A stretch of DNA of 64,000 bases, from NCBI RefSeq assembly GCF_030272615.1, contig NC_081412.1, forward strand, positions 40,850,791 through 40,914,790, read 5' to 3'. Positions 24,901 through 38,029 of the stretch are shown here, one piece after another. Source of the stretch: Cryptomeria japonica (lineage: Eukaryota; Streptophyta; Pinopsida; Cupressales; Cupressaceae). The first letter of the stretch is position 1. Every line of letters begins with the position of its first letter. A model generated the notes under the pieces. That model did no database searches. It was not told the DNA's origin and saw only the letters and a list, made by a program, of their open reading frames with translations. The position numbers were made by a program, and so were the translations under genes.

Positions 24901-25887
24901 GTGTAAGGGTTGGTGCTCCTTGCGTAGATGCCCTAAAGTAAGGGGTTGTAGCTCCTTTGGGTTGTAGCCCATAAAGTCGGGGGTTGGTGCCCTAAATCAG
25001 GGGTTGGTTTCCTAAACTTTGTAACTATATTTTCATTGTGAGGGTGGATTGGAGCAATAGACTCCATCATCATTGCTCACTGAAGTTTTTCCCATCTTGG
25101 GGTTTCCTCGTATATGTTGGTGTTATGTGATGTCCCCTTGTGTGTGTTTGGATTTGTGTTGGTCTCCTCACTAACCAAAAAGTTTGCATTGAGTTTGATC
25201 CATAAACTGGTATGCTCACAAAGGATAGCTAAAGAAAAAATATTTGAGAACCACCGATTCACCCCCTCCCCCTCTCAGTGGTGCATTGTGTCTAATAGTT
25301 TTCTAACAATTACAACAGATAAAATCCCTTAACCGGGTAGGTCCTAACAGGCCTCACATTGTAAAATCCCCTAATATAGTGACTCATTATCTAAGTTCTA
25401 AATCCTCTTGTGAGGTTGATCCTAATAGATCAAAGCCCCTAATAGGGCTGAGGTAAATCCCTTAACTAGGTGACTCCTAATAGGGTCTACTCCTAGCAGG
25501 GCATCATTGTAAGCTTCTAACTGGGCTTGGTTCCTAATAGGGTGCATTCCAAAAGAATGCAAAAACTTTGTGGGTACCAATTCCCACCATGGTTTTTCCC
25601 TATTTGGGTTTCCACGTGAAAATCATGGTGTTCATATGGTGAATGTTTTTGATGTGATGGTTTTCTTTACTTTCAGTTTATGCATGGTTAATGAGCACTT
25701 AATTTGCAGCATTGATATATCAGTTTATCATATGTTTATCAATAGATACCAGTAATGGTAAATGACTCTAGTGTTGATATATATTTGATTTGGTGAAAGT
25801 TTTATGGGTATGAGTTTCTGATTTCAAATCATTGTTAATACTAATTCACCCCCCTCTCAGTATTAATCGGATCCTCCAAGATTAACA
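21983..25887 (+). repeat. 3' LTR of element F, interrupted by a solo LTR
   Basis: It starts TGTTGTCATGTTTGG and ends GATTAACA. Sequence on each side of the insert (21983-22949 and 25303-25887) lines up with the 5' LTR, and the junction corresponds to about 16870 there. Confidence 0.92.
22950..25297 (+). mobile_element. Solo LTR of the element B family inside the F 3' LTR
   Basis: It starts TGTTGGCATTGTGTTGTC and ends CAGTGGTGCATTGTGTCTAA then TA (decayed CA). GTTTT at 22945-22949 is repeated exactly at 25298-25302. Its 2348 bases match the LTRs of element B in plan and sequence (compare TGTTGGCATTGTGTTGTC at 40591, minus). No interior sequence is present, so it formed by recombination between two LTRs. 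Confidence 0.93.
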
Positions 25888-25892
25888 CTTTA

Positions 25893-26613
25893 GTCATTAA
25901 ATTAAAATTAATTAATATATTTAATTATAACAACTACGTAGGATGAGGTGGTGCCTCTTACTACTGATGCTACTCTTGACCCTCTTGATGTTGTTGTTGT
26001 GGCCTCCTTTGTGCTTGATAGCCCTTATCTTCTTCTACCATTTCTGCTCCTGATGTTGTTTTGTTGTAATAGCCTACTACTATCTCTGATAGAATTCCTA
26101 TGGTGGCCTCCCAACTTGATCCTTCTTTTGATGGTCCTAATGAAAGGACCGCTTGGAGGGTAGTTTGTTGTAGGCAAAAGGGGAAGTCCTTCCCCACTCC
26201 CCCAAAGCCCTGCTTGGCAAGGCTCAGGGGTTTCTCCTCTTCCTTGAGATGGGTTTGGGTTGTTGCTTGTTTGATAGGTTTTCCTTTTTCTCCTGTCCTA
26301 CCTTGCTTTTTTTAAGGGCTTACTCCCTTGTTTGTTATATTTCTTATTGCCAGTGAGTTGTTGAATTAAGGATCATCACCCTTGTTTCTTGCCACTTTCT
26401 TACTAGAAAACAACTATATAATTATAATTGTTAATGAATTAAATATAATAATAATTTTGATAAGCAGTATCATGTATAATTAAATGTCTACTACTTGATC
26501 TATATTATAATAATATATATAATTATTATTTATTATAATATTAATTATAAATATCTATCATTGTTTGTAATAATTATTATTTTATGGATTATTATTGATC
26601 ATATGAAATTATG
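25893..26613. other. Non-coding region, origin unclear
   Basis: From 25930 to 26400 the sequence is less AT-rich, with short open frames on both strands (up to 75 codons) and no recognised motif; it may be part of a LINE or other retroelement. From 26400 to 26613 it is AT-rich with many ATTATT/AATAAT runs. Confidence 0.4.
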
Positions 26614-27390
26614 GGTTTTTTTTTTTCAATAAAAGTGGATTATTCCACTAAATTTTTTTATTAATATTTCTTATTGTATTTTTTACACAGGATTCAAAGA
26701 GCATAGCAGACGAAAGAACCCTAGGAAGAAAACCTCTGGTCACAGCTCATAAAATAAACCTATAGTATCTAGCAGATCAATTTATACACCCCGTGCAAAA
26801 CCACATACAAAATGCGGTCACAACACATATAATATCAATTTTACATAGAGCCCGTATAATTTTCAAATGTAGACTCCATAGTTTCTTTCAATGGAAGAAG
26901 ACAGAATTTTCCAAATCCCTATGCCAAATCCCATGAGCCAAAAACCTTCCTGCCAAAAAAGAAAGTATCAAAAAACCTTTGGAAAAACACTATTGTATCA
27001 AATACCATGAGCTCGAACACTCCTCCAAACAACGAACATGAATACTTGAAATGAAAGGGGAAAGCAGGAATAATTATCATTATAAAATTTTACATCAACA
27101 TTACTCAAGAAAATCACATAACTATTACTGCAAACCTTCCCATACCCTAGAAGGAATTTCCTCAAAACCCACCTCTCACTGATTAGCATTGCTATCAATG
27201 GCTAAATTTGCCAAATAATCTGCAATCTTATTAACTTCTCTGTAACAATGGGATATCAAAAAAGATTCAAACAATTCTAGTTTTTGTAAAATTAGATCAA
27301 GTATATACCGCAAATTCCAACAATTTGATTTCTTTTTCATAACACATTGAATAATCACCATAGAATCACCTTCAATTATTTCATTAATAT
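26614..27390 (-). mobile_element. LINE 3' fragment with RNase H end and poly-A
   Basis: On the minus strand the segment starting near 27361 encodes the end of a plant-type RNase H: MVIIQCVMKKK, then HCYREVNKIADYLANLA, where the His and Asp are the usual C-terminal RNase H signature. About 550 bases of non-coding sequence follow and end in CTTTTATTG plus a run of As (26614-26627). This is the layout of a 5'-truncated L1-type LINE. The frame closes with a TGA/TAG soon after the domain. Confidence 0.7.
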
Positions 27391-28879
27391 ATATAAATTA
27401 TATTAATTATTATAGAATTATCTAATAATTAATTAATTACATAATATTATATAAAAATTATTATCTCATCATTATATAAATAGGTTAATTAAAGCTACAC
27501 ATTCAAATTTTTATTTGTTTGATATCTAAAATTTTATGTATTTTGTAAATTATTGTTTTTATTAAAAATCAAATGGCTTTATGAACCATTGCATTGTCAA
27601 AAATAAATATGACAAAACTAATTACTATTATTGAATGGTGAAATTATTGTAAAATACTATAGTATGAAAACGTTAAAAAAAAATCTAATGAATATAGACA
27701 AAAGATTACATCTTTCCAATTTCAATATTTATTCATTTGCATTCTATATATGTAATTGTAATTTTTTTTTTGTATAATGTAAATATCGGTTACATAAAAA
27801 TCAAATGGATCTCTCTATCACTATTGCATAGTCAAAGCAAATAAGAAAAGAATCTCAAAAAGTAATAAATTCGCTATTCAAACACTATTTCATAATTGTA
27901 GTACTATTGTTCAAATATAAATATTATTTCAATTGTACTATGAGAACAATGCGATGCTGACATCATCCCAACAAGAGATGCAATTGCATCATGTTCCTAC
28001 CATAATGCTTTTGTATTGAAGTTGGAACTTTTGTAAATTGTAGTAATAATATTAAAATCTTGACATCGTTAAATGATAATTTATAATTATTTAAATAATA
28101 ATCATGGTCAGAAATTACTGCAAAATTATTGATTTGATCAGAGTAATTGTTTCAATGGTATCTTTTTATGTTTTTTTGACTTAGTAATGGGTATTGTAGT
28201 GAGTTATTGTGTGTCATCAGTTTAGGTATAATCTATGACAAGAATGACCAAACATTGCAAGAGATTGAAAGAATTTTGGACCATGCCAATGCTAACATTA
28301 TTGTGGTGGCTTTGGATTGCTTTGTAGTTTGCATGCCCTATTTGGTCATCCAAAACATGATGATGACTGACCTTTGAACATTGAGCCTATTCAACAAGTG
28401 TCTCCTATGGAAGAGGAGGATGTCTCTTACCAGCAAGGTGGTGCTGACATTTCTTCACATGCTAAAATTATGCCTCTAGAGGTTGGTCCAAGTAATTGGA
28501 CTGATTATTATGCATATCTTCTTTGTATTTAGGTTATATATATGAAAATGTAATTGGGCTAGGTTCTTCTATTGCAAATATGATTGTACATGACATAGTT
28601 TGGGTTCTTCATATGATCCATTTTGATGGTTTCTCTGGTTAAGGTTGTTTATGTGGTTTTGGTTAGAGTTTTTTGGACAGTAAAATTCTTCCCTCTTGGA
28701 AAATTTTTGTATATTTCAAAATTAGGGTTATCTTGTACTTGTAAGAATTAATATAACTTTAGTGATTTTGGTCACATTTATTGAAAAAAAAATTGTAGTA
28801 ATACTATTAAAATCTTGATATTGTTGAATAATAATTTAGAATTCTTTAATTAATATAGTAAATCTTTTGACAAATAGTG
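27391..28879. other. AT-rich region with a possible retroposed insert
   Basis: 27391-28036 shows no gene. Sequence beginning TTGTAGTAATAATATTAAAA at about 28037 recurs at about 28793 with changes, each copy 55-60 bases. Between them lies a plus-strand stretch with short broken frames (for example around QEIERILDHANANIIVVALD) that ends in a run of As at 28783-28791. It could be a processed transcript or LINE tail. The TAGTG at 28875-28879 is the target duplication of element C. Confidence 0.4.
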
Positions 28880-30286
28880 TGTTGGCAACAACACAACAAA
28901 TTGAGTGAGGGGGGCTGAATCAGTTTGCACAAAAGCTTACAGCAACTTAAACGGTAAATTAGATCTGATAATTAGTAGTTTAAAGCATGAAAAAAGTACC
29001 ACATCAATAACACATATAACACCAAGATTTTTGACGTGGAAAACCCGATTAAGGGAAAAACCATGGTGGGAACCTACCCACAATGAGATAATACCCTGTT
29101 AGGAGTAAGTGAAATATTATAATGGGGAATGCACATGCATTCAGGTACACTGCCCAGAGCTCACTGCTCAAACAAGGAACCCAGAAGGGCTACAACCCTT
29201 AGGTAAGGCTCAATGCCTTACAGGAAGTCTCACTGACTTACAAAAGAATTTGGATTACATCCGAAGAATCATGAATTAATGAAATAACATCTCCACATGC
29301 CTGAGTATAGTTTCAATTAAGCTCCCTATCAAATCTTCTCTGCAATAGACTTCATCGCATAACTTCTCACAACTTCCATGCTAATGAATGATTGGCAATA
29401 TTCACACATAGTATGATACTTCTCAATGATTATTACATTCATTTATACAAGTAATCAGCCCATGAAATAGAGGTCGACTCAACACATGCTACATATTACA
29501 AAAATATAATTACACATGCTATAACAATGCATGCATACCAAAACAATGTTGGCTAAGACATAGTCTAGACATAAACAACCACCACAAATATGAAACAACT
29601 CTGAGAATTGTGCCTCGATCATCCACAACATGCTACCACATCATGAATGTCGCATAACACAAAGAACATCACTGGATAAGGAAAATCCTCAATAGCGTGT
29701 ACAATAATCAATGCGAACCACCAATACACATAGAACATGATCTAGAAACATTCACAAACAACATGAAGTGCACCACAACAACTGCAACAGCTCTGGTTAC
29801 TAGAATCATCATCATCTCTTTACTGGAGCTCAAGAAAACCAACATCATTGACTGTTAACCTGAAATATTTTCTTGTGGATTTCCAAATCATGAACCAATT
29901 AAACTGAGGACACACATCAGCATCCGCAACTAAAGATATTACAATTCTGGAGCAATAGACACATATTTATCAGAACCTGTCAAGACTGAAAAAATAAAAA
30001 ACCAAGTAGCATGCGGTAGGTATAGAAGATCACAAAATTCAATCAATTATTCATGTGGACCTATGAAACTTATGTTGAATCAACTAGAGATAAGTATCTC
30101 AAAACCCATTAATCAGAATCAACTCATCTACAACACACAAGCTAAACCAACTCATTCAAACTAATTGCAACACAAAGAGAACATATTCAACATATTCCTC
30201 TATCCAACAATTTTCCCCATATGTCAATCTCCCCATATGTTGACATCAATGACAAAATATCAACCAATATCCAATAATCTCTAACA
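28880..30286 (-). repeat. 3' LTR of element C
   Basis: On the minus strand it starts TGTTAGAGATTATTGG at 30286, carries TTGTCATTGATGTCAA (30240-30256) and the leader motif (about 29030-29090), and ends TTGTTGCCAACA. The polypurine tract AAAGGGGCATAT precedes it. Confidence 0.93.
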
Positions 30287-30639
30287 ATATGCCCCTTTGG
30301 CATTGATGGCAACATATGAATGTGAAAAACAATCAATGCAAAGAAAGAAATCAACTCACAACAATATCCCTGAAAATCACAAGGATCAGCTCCCCCTTTG
30401 ACAAACAAGTCAAATCACAAATCCCAAACTGCTTTAGGGTTTTTCACATGCTCTTCTTCCCCCCTTTGACATCAATGACAAACGTTCAGGAATTAGGATT
30501 ATCTCCCCCTATGAATTAGCTTCAAAAATATGTACATCTGAACCACTAAACACCAACACTAACTACTCCCCCTGAGTAGCAATCTCACTCATCAATTTGG
30601 ATAACAAAATATCTATGTGATGTTCACCGGGCTGTTTTA
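30287..30639 (-). promoter_or_regulatory. Polypurine-tract array upstream of the C 3' LTR
   Basis: The minus strand has the true tract (about 30287-30299) and further G/A-rich copies at 30391-30400 (CAAAGGGGGA), 30459-30470 (GTCAAAGGGGGG) and 30501-30510 (AGGGGGAGAT). At least two are preceded by TTGTCATTGATGTC-like or ATCAATGCC-like sequence. No coding frame is present. Confidence 0.7.
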
Positions 30640-32152
30640 AATCTATACATCTTAGTTCTCATTAGGAGGGGAAATCACCCCTAACTTCTCTCTAAGATAG
30701 TCAAAAGTATCTTTATGAAAAGGCTTTATAAATATGTCTGCAATCTGTTCCTTTGTAGATACATACTTCAATCTAACTTCTTCCTCATTTACCTTCTCTC
30801 TCAAGAAATGAAACTTGATTGATATATGCTTTGTTTTAGAATACAATGCCAGATTATTTGAAATATTGATATCACTTGAATTATCACTGTATATAGCAAT
30901 AGGCCCCCATCATAAATAACTCCTATATCCTTCAACATCTACTTCATACAAATTACTTGAGTACAATTGCTAGAAACAACAATGTATACAACCTTTGTAG
31001 TAGATAAAGAAATAACATTCTACTTCTTTCCCAAGAGACCAACTTCTTACCCAAAAAGAATGCACCACTAGTAGTATTCTTCCAATCATCAACATCACCT
31101 GCCCAATCAACCTCTGCAAAAGCACTCAAATTAAATTCATCATTCTTCGGATATGACAAACCAAAATCAACTATCCCTTTCAAATATCTAAATATCCTTT
31201 TTACAGTAGTAATACAATATTCCTTAGGATCAACTTGAAATCTAGCAACATGACACACAAAATCCATTATATCAGATCTAGTTTGAGTCAAATACAACAA
31301 TCTACCAATCATAGATCTATATCTGGTTTTACTAGCTTTCGAAGAATCATCATCCTTTGTCAACTTACATCTAGTCACCATAGGTGTACCAATTGGTTTA
31401 GAGTCCTTAAAACAAAATTTCTTCAACAATTCCTTCACATACTTGGACTAAGATATGGAAATACCTTTATCCAACTAAGTAATTTGCAATCCTAGAAAGA
31501 GTTTTATCTCACCAATCATAGACATCTTAAACTCATTCTACATCTCTTCAGCAAATTTATTATATAGGAAATCATTTCTTCAAAAGATAATGTCATCAAC
31601 AAAAAATTCAATAATCAAAATGTTATTCTGATCAATCTTGAAATAAAAATGATTGTCAACAATACCTTTACTGAATCCAAGCTTCATCATATACTTATCT
31701 AATTTGGCATACTAGCCTCTCTGGGTTTGCTTCAATCCATACAATGCTTTCTTCAACCAGGAAACCATGTCCTTTTCATCTGTCAGCTGAAATCCATCTA
31801 GTTGCTCAATGTAGACTTCTTCTTCCAACTCACCATTAAGAAAGGCTGATTTGACATACATCTGATAAACCTTTAAATCTTTGTGAGTAGAATAGGAAAA
31901 AATTAATCTAACAACTTCAATTCTAGCTAACGGAGAAAAAGTCTCCTCATAATCAATTCCATCCACTTGTGACTAACCCTTACAAACAAGTCTAGCTTTA
32001 TTTTGAACAACTTCACCCTCTTCATTAAACTTATTCCAAAATAACCATTTAGTTCAAATTACATTTTTATCCTTAGGTCTAGGAACAAGAATCCATGTAT
32101 CATTTTTCTCAATCTGATTCAATTATTCTTCCATATCTTTAATCCAATTTTA
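30640..32152 (-). pseudogene. Element C reverse transcriptase and RNase H, broken
   Basis: From right to left: [56 protein letters not shown], the catalytic FVDDIIF, then GTPMVTRCKL, RIFRYLKGIVDFGLSY, AEVDWAGDVDD, and the C-terminal HFLREKVNEEEVRLKYVST ending GVISPPNEN. Stops interrupt at about 31448, 31714, 31970 and elsewhere, and a frameshift follows the KLVSW segment near 31040. The 5' part of this gene continues at 40592 on the other side of element B. Confidence 0.9.
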
Positions 32153-34647
32153 TGTTTGACATAATGTATTACTTAGAGGGGGGTGAATCAGTGGTTCTCA
32201 AACTTTTCCCTTTAACTATCCTATGTGAGTATACCGGTTATTAGATCTAATTGAATGCAGACTTACCAGTTAGATTAGAGACTAACACAAATGCACTCAC
32301 ACATAAAGGAGACATCACATAACACCAACATATACGAGGAAAACCTAAGATGGGAAACACCTCGGTGAGAAATGTTGCTAGAGTCTACTGCTCCAATCCA
32401 GCTTCACAATGAATCTCTGATTACAATGTTTAGGGCACCAACCCAAGGAGCACCAATGCAAGGAGTTACAACCCTTGCATCAAGCTCCAACTCAATGGTC
32501 TACAATAAGTATATTCAAATACAAAATTAATAGTCTTGTTACAAATGGATTTTATAACTCTTCTGCAAATCTCTCTGCTAGATCTTCTATCTAGTTCATT
32601 GTCGGTACTCTACTCACCCTCTCATTGCTACAAACTTACTCTCTATTGCACTCTTGTCGGTTCAACCTCTTCTCCTTATCTCCATTTTCTTCTCTTTGAC
32701 AGTTCTAGACTTTACCAATTCTCTCTTCTCTTTGCTACACCACTGCTTTCTATCAGTACTACTCTCTATCAGTTCTCTGCTTGCCTTCTCTACAGTCTTT
32801 TGCAGCTTTTCTTTGCCGGTTTGACCTCTATCGGTTCACTCCTCTGTCAAACTCAATGGCTGATTGTCGGTTTCCTTACTGATTCTGGTTGAACACTTCA
32901 ACCATGTTATTCCTCACACTCAGTCTCTTCTTCTTCTTCTTGGTGATCACTTGATTGATTTCTTCTCACATGCAGCAACATTGTTTCATTCAGTGGCAAC
33001 CCTCTCTGATTTTGGCTTGCATATTTATAAACTGGATTTCCCACCAAAAAACCAATTCAAACTTTGGGCAGTTAGGGTTTCCTCATCAACCTCAAGGCAA
33101 ACCAAATCCAATTAGATCTCATCAAATCTAATCGCCTAGATTGATGAGCTATAAATCATCAATCAATCCTACCATTTTTGTGCCTTCCAGAACATGCCTT
33201 CCTCATTTAGCAATCTGCATTTTACTTGTCAGCGAATTTCTTGGTCGATCACCAAAAATGGCTTCGTGGTTCCCTTCACTTGCCTCGATCTACTCAAACA
33301 TTCTATGCTGGATCTTAGCTATCTGTTTGACCTCAAGCCACAAACCTTTGTTGTGCATCCTGTGAATTACGCAGTCGACATAAATATTGACCTGTCACCA
33401 TCTACCTCACCGCTTGACACTTCACCAACTCAACATGTCGCCCTGGGCATGCATGCCACTTCACCTCCACATGGCCCCTGTGTCGGCATCCACCTCTGCT
33501 AGTTCATCTATGTCGGTATGGATGGGATCACTGACCAAATCCATTACCGAGTTCTTCTACCAGTTTATTAACCCTATCGGTTAAACCCTTAACCGGGTTG
33601 TCATCATCCTTGCACTTTGTTTCTCTTCTGGTGGAACACTCAACCGATCAGCACTCTTTCTAATCCTTTCTTATGCACATCCTCATTAGATAGGAGTCTT
33701 TTGCATCTACACCTTGTCCATATTACTAGTGGGTATACTTACCGGTAAACCCCTTGATGACACCATGTCATCAACCTTCAATAGTTCCATCTAAAGCATC
33801 TGTATGCCGGTTGTACTGTCTATCTGTAGCTTGTTCCAACTTTGTCTTCTTCATCCTCAGTTGGTTACAAACCCATCACTCTTCATATGTCCTGACAACT
33901 TATCATGCCTTCTCTATCAGTCTAGTGCATAACCCTAATTTCATGCACTTGAGGCATCTTTGTGATTCACCAGTAGATCCAGTGTGAGCCTTCAAACACC
34001 TACCTTTAACTCTTTTGACTTATCTCACAAAACTATGATGCACACTCTGCATAATAGGAGATAAGCTCAAATTACCAATGGGAGTGGATCCTTGTCATCT
34101 GCATCCCACAATGCACTCATGTGGCTTCCCTGTTTGTGCAACATATCTTCATAGATACACATACACATGTGATTTGGTTGGGGCACACTCATTGTCAGTC
34201 ATCTCTTCACATGGTGACTGCATCTTTATCCGGTGGGAGTTCTCTTGTTTTGCATCCACACAGCATATCGGTGACCTGTACATCCTTCTCGTCTAGTGTT
34301 GATGTGATTTAGATAAAATTCTGCCTCTTCATCACAAACAACATCCAAGCACCTTTCTCACCCTGCTTGTACACTAGACATAAGCTTGTCGGTTGGCAAC
34401 CACTCACTTGGTCGATTTATCTTCTCCATGTCAACACATGCTCACCGGCTAGCAACCATACATTGTTAACACAAGTCAACCACTAACTTGTGTACCAATG
34501 ACTCCAAAGGTCATTGCACTGAATGAGATTCTCTACCTTACTGGTGACCTACAACATTAGTTGACATCAATGATTGGACATCAAGTAAACTCCCATAACA
34601 GTTGTCCTTCTATACTGGTTGACCTCAATGATAACACAATGCCAACA
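32153..34647 (-). repeat. 3' LTR of element B
   Basis: On the minus strand it starts TGTTGGCATTGTGTTATC at 34647, has the leader motif (about 32325-32375) with GGGTTTCC-like text and GATTCACCCCCCTCTAAG, and ends TGTCAAACA at 32153. Confidence 0.92.
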
Positions 34648-36029
34648 ATCTCCCCATTTGGCATTGATGTCAACACATGTAGTATCCAATATACTATATA
34701 ATTTGTCTCCCCCTTGTGTGATCCAACTCTCCCCCTTTGTATAATCCATGGATTCATACACATGTAGTATATGCTATACAGGATCTTTCTCCCCATTTGA
34801 CAACAATGGAAAAGGGCACTGTCAGCATCTCTCTCCTCCTTGTTTTTACCGATCAGTGTCTGATATCTTTGTCCCCCCTTTTTCTTTACCAAATGCATCT
34901 CCTCCTTTAACCTTCATACTTTGTTACATCTTCTCAAGTCACATCTCTTTAGATGGGGAACTCAACCACCAACTGACACCAATTGAGTATGAAAATCTGA
35001 TACTAATTGTTCAAGCACTCAATTGCAGAAGGATGTGTTAGTGAATACTACTTACCTGTCGGTCATATTGCATCATCCCTTGTCTAATCCCAAATTTATT
35101 TAGAATCAAATGTGATTATACTATTAATACAACCAACTAGGAAAGTAGATACCCTTAATCATGAAAATCTACTGGGTATTCCTACAACAATTTTCATCAT
35201 TTGTAGTTTAGGAAATTAGTACCCTCACAAGTTCAAGCATGTCGGCTTTGCTTCATAAGCACTTGAAATCCCCCTAAGTCATACATCTTAGGTCCTCATT
35301 GCCTATCAAGTTAATACCGAGGCTCCAATCAAATTTATATACTAGTTGAGTTGTGCATATGTGATTATCTGATGATCTTTCAGCTTCATTATATCCACCA
35401 CAGCCTATGATATGATCTTGGATGTACACAATGCCATACATTATCATTATCATGCAATAAATCAAATCAGTTAGCCCTCAAAGGATGCATGCATACATAA
35501 TCAACAACCAGACCATCATATGTCATTCATGTTTTCATCAATTCCACCTAAGACATAAACTCCTTATTCCATGCTATTGGGCTAATGCAATGATCTCAAA
35601 CCTCATTGTCTTACATAACCTACAAATACCTATTAGCATTCATACCGAAAACATCCTCCACATACCAGTTTCCTGTACCGGTCCATCATCACTACTAGAG
35701 CACCTTCCTATAGTTTCTGACAATATATGGCACTTTGCATCTGATTCCAATTGTTAATCTCCACCTATTGACACATGTAGTAGTGATCCAACTTTGATCT
35801 ATATATGTGTAGCCAAAAACCACCACTATGCACACTTACCATCTCATTTTCTTCCTTCATACCGGTAGCAACTTGTTCTTCCATGTGTCCTTCTTCACTG
35901 AGGGGGTGAATGATAAGCTCAATGTACTACTCCCCCTAAGGTCCTCCATCTCCTTTAAGCCTTAGGAGATATCACCTATGCATTGAATGCATAGTGTCAG
36001 TCCATGGTAGCATCTTCTCTCTTTTTCCT
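34648..36029 (-). other. Non-coding 3' part of element B with polypurine-like tracts
   Basis: No coding frame with recognisable motifs lies between gag and the 3' LTR. G/A-rich tracts on the minus strand occur at 34648-34660 (abutting the LTR, AATGGGGAGAT), 34705-34714, 34726-34738 and 34786-34800. The last is preceded by TTGTTGTCAAAT-like sequence. Confidence 0.65.
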
Positions 36030-37935
36030 TCATACTTGCTTGGTCTCATTCTTGTTCCCATTTCTAGTCTTGGGAGTATGTCTTACCTTCTTCAGTTGAT
36101 GGGTCCTTTCATTTTTGGATTTTGCCATATAACTAGAAGCAGTGCTATAGTAGCACACAACATCCATCCCAACCTCATGATTGGGGAATCTTCTAACATT
36201 CCAATTAGACCATCTTCTTCCGGTCATGTTACTGTAACCAGTGGACCTCTTGATCTTGTAGGGACATTTCTCCTTTGACTCCATGTAGGTGTCTGATTTC
36301 CATGTGCTTTGTATCCATTTCTAAGTTGAGCATAGCTGCTATACTAGCTTCCATATGACTACAAGTCCTTCTTCCTACATTCATAACTTCTATGGCCAAT
36401 TCTATTGCAGTTATAACAAACATTATTTGCATAACCAGGACAACAGTTATGCATGTATCTACTCCTTGATGCATTTTTCTCATATGCATGATAACTATGA
36501 GATCCTAGATTGTTCCTTTTAGATCCCTTTCTACATTATTTTGCTCCATGGCCATGACCATTACATTAAAAACAATAATCGGAGAAGGAAGGTTTATAAC
36601 TTACAAACTTATTCTGCCATGCATGGGGAGATCTTTTGAGTTTAGTATGTCCATTTTTGCTTCTCTGAGGATGGATCCTTGATTGTCCATTCTCTGCAGC
36701 TCTTATGTCTGATCTCTTCTTTTCCCACACTTTCTTTGTCTTGTGGGCGGTAGCATTTCCTTGTCCTCTACCAGTAGGAGGTATTCTCATGTTCTTGCTT
36801 TCAGTTGAGATGTCTTCTCCCATCTTCCCCTTTCCTTTCGGATCTATGTTGTTCCTCCTTCTTGCAGCACCAATCCTCATCCTTGTCTGCAAGTCTTTAC
36901 CGGTTGGTGTTAGATCAACCTTCTTCTAGGGAGTATTTCTAATTGTGAATGTTTGTCCCTTGTTTTCTCCATTTGAAGAGACAAACAAAATGTCATTGTG
37001 GGGGACATTCTTGCTAGTGGAGCATTCACCTACACCACTACCTAATCCTTTAGTGTCCTGGACATGTTTTTTCTTTTTCAACATTTTATCCAAGGCATCA
37101 TTGTTGCCATCAAACCAAATTCTTACCTTGAGCTCATCCTGACATTTCTCAAGGTCATTTAAGAGAATCTCCATTTCTCCAACTAGCTATTGATATTCTT
37201 TATCTTTTACCTCTAGCTCAGATGCTATATATTTACACCAACACTCCTCGATGTCTTCTTCTTGAGTCTTCAACTCAGGGATATATTTCTCAGATTCTTC
37301 AAGGCATTTGATCAATCGGTTATGCTCCACTATAGCAACATTCTTGAATAAATTATATTCATTTCCCACTCTATTGAGTTATTCAAGTGCATTTACAAGT
37401 TCACCTTCAAGATCAACTTTTGCTTCATCTTCTTCGTCTCCTTTACTATCACTACCAAACACATCTTGTTGGTAGGAGTGATCTGCATGATCATTTTCAG
37501 ATGTGTGCCTCTCATCTTCTGATTCTTGAGCCATGAAGAGGTGGGTTCCTTCTTCAACATTGTTGTGGATGTTAGCAAATCTGCGTTCATCATCTGCAGA
37601 TACATGAGATGCATTTCTTATCCTATCTTCACAAATCAGTTGTATAGTGGTAGGCTCATTTGCATAGAGCTTCTTCAATCTATCCCATAAGTTTTTTGCT
37701 GATTTGCATCTGTCCACTTGTGAGGATATATCATCTGATAACCCACAAAGTATAGCCTTCAATACTACATCATTGCATTGGTTTCTTCTTTCTGCATCAA
37801 AATTGATGGGAGGACTGACTTTACTAGGGAACCATTTACAATAGACCTCTACACATCAAACCCTAAGGAGGACAAGTAGACTTCCATTCTACAACTCCAA
37901 ATGGAATAGTTTGAACCATAAAAAAATAGAGCAGG
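36030..37935 (-). pseudogene. Element B gag with zinc knuckles, broken
   Basis: The N-terminal gag motif NYSIWSCRMEVYL lies near 37900. The UBN2-type capsid segment is near 37650-37760 (AKNLWDRLKKLYANEP). An acidic linker and a coiled-coil-like stretch follow (37170-37370), then a basic linker with many K and R (36570-36900). Two or more CCHC knuckles come next, one decayed (CNGHGHGAK with stops, about 36530-36575) and one intact in sequence (CYNCNRIGHRSYEC, about 36375-36420). A more decayed Cys/His region lies near 36110-36170. Stops and frame changes separate these pieces. The protein would package element RNA; no enzyme domain follows. Confidence 0.82.
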
Positions 37936-38015
37936 GATTGACACTAAATAGACCATTGTGTCGTTAAGCCAAAATCTACCCAAGCTAGAGAAAGCTTATC
38001 AACTGGGAACATAGG

Positions 38016-38027
38016 GCTCTGATACCA
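38016..38027 (-). promoter_or_regulatory. Primer binding site of element B
   Basis: TGGTATCAGAGC on the minus strand, three bases after the LTR end (TCTAAAA, a decayed TCTAACA). It is the perfect initiator tRNA-Met site. Confidence 0.92.
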
Positions 38028-38029
38028 AT

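Larger units (their letters stand above)
15908..25887 (+). mobile_element. Copia LTR retrotransposon F, complete but decayed
   Basis: Both LTRs are present (15908-17454 and 21983-25887), each starting TGTTG and ending ATTAACA. CTTTA at 15903-15907 is repeated exactly at 25888-25892, marking one insertion event. The order is primer site, gag, protease, integrase, reverse transcriptase, RNase H, polypurine tract, which is the Copia order. Without the inserted solo LTR the element is about 7.6 kb and its 3' LTR about 1552 bases against 1547 for the 5' LTR. Every coding domain carries stops or frameshifts, and protease and integrase have lost catalytic-site residues, so it cannot move on its own. 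Confidence 0.95.

Noticed and set aside
25948-26315. Frames of 71-75 codons on both strands
   Set aside because: Overlapping frames on both strands have no recognisable domain; a LINE 5' fragment is possible but cannot be supported.
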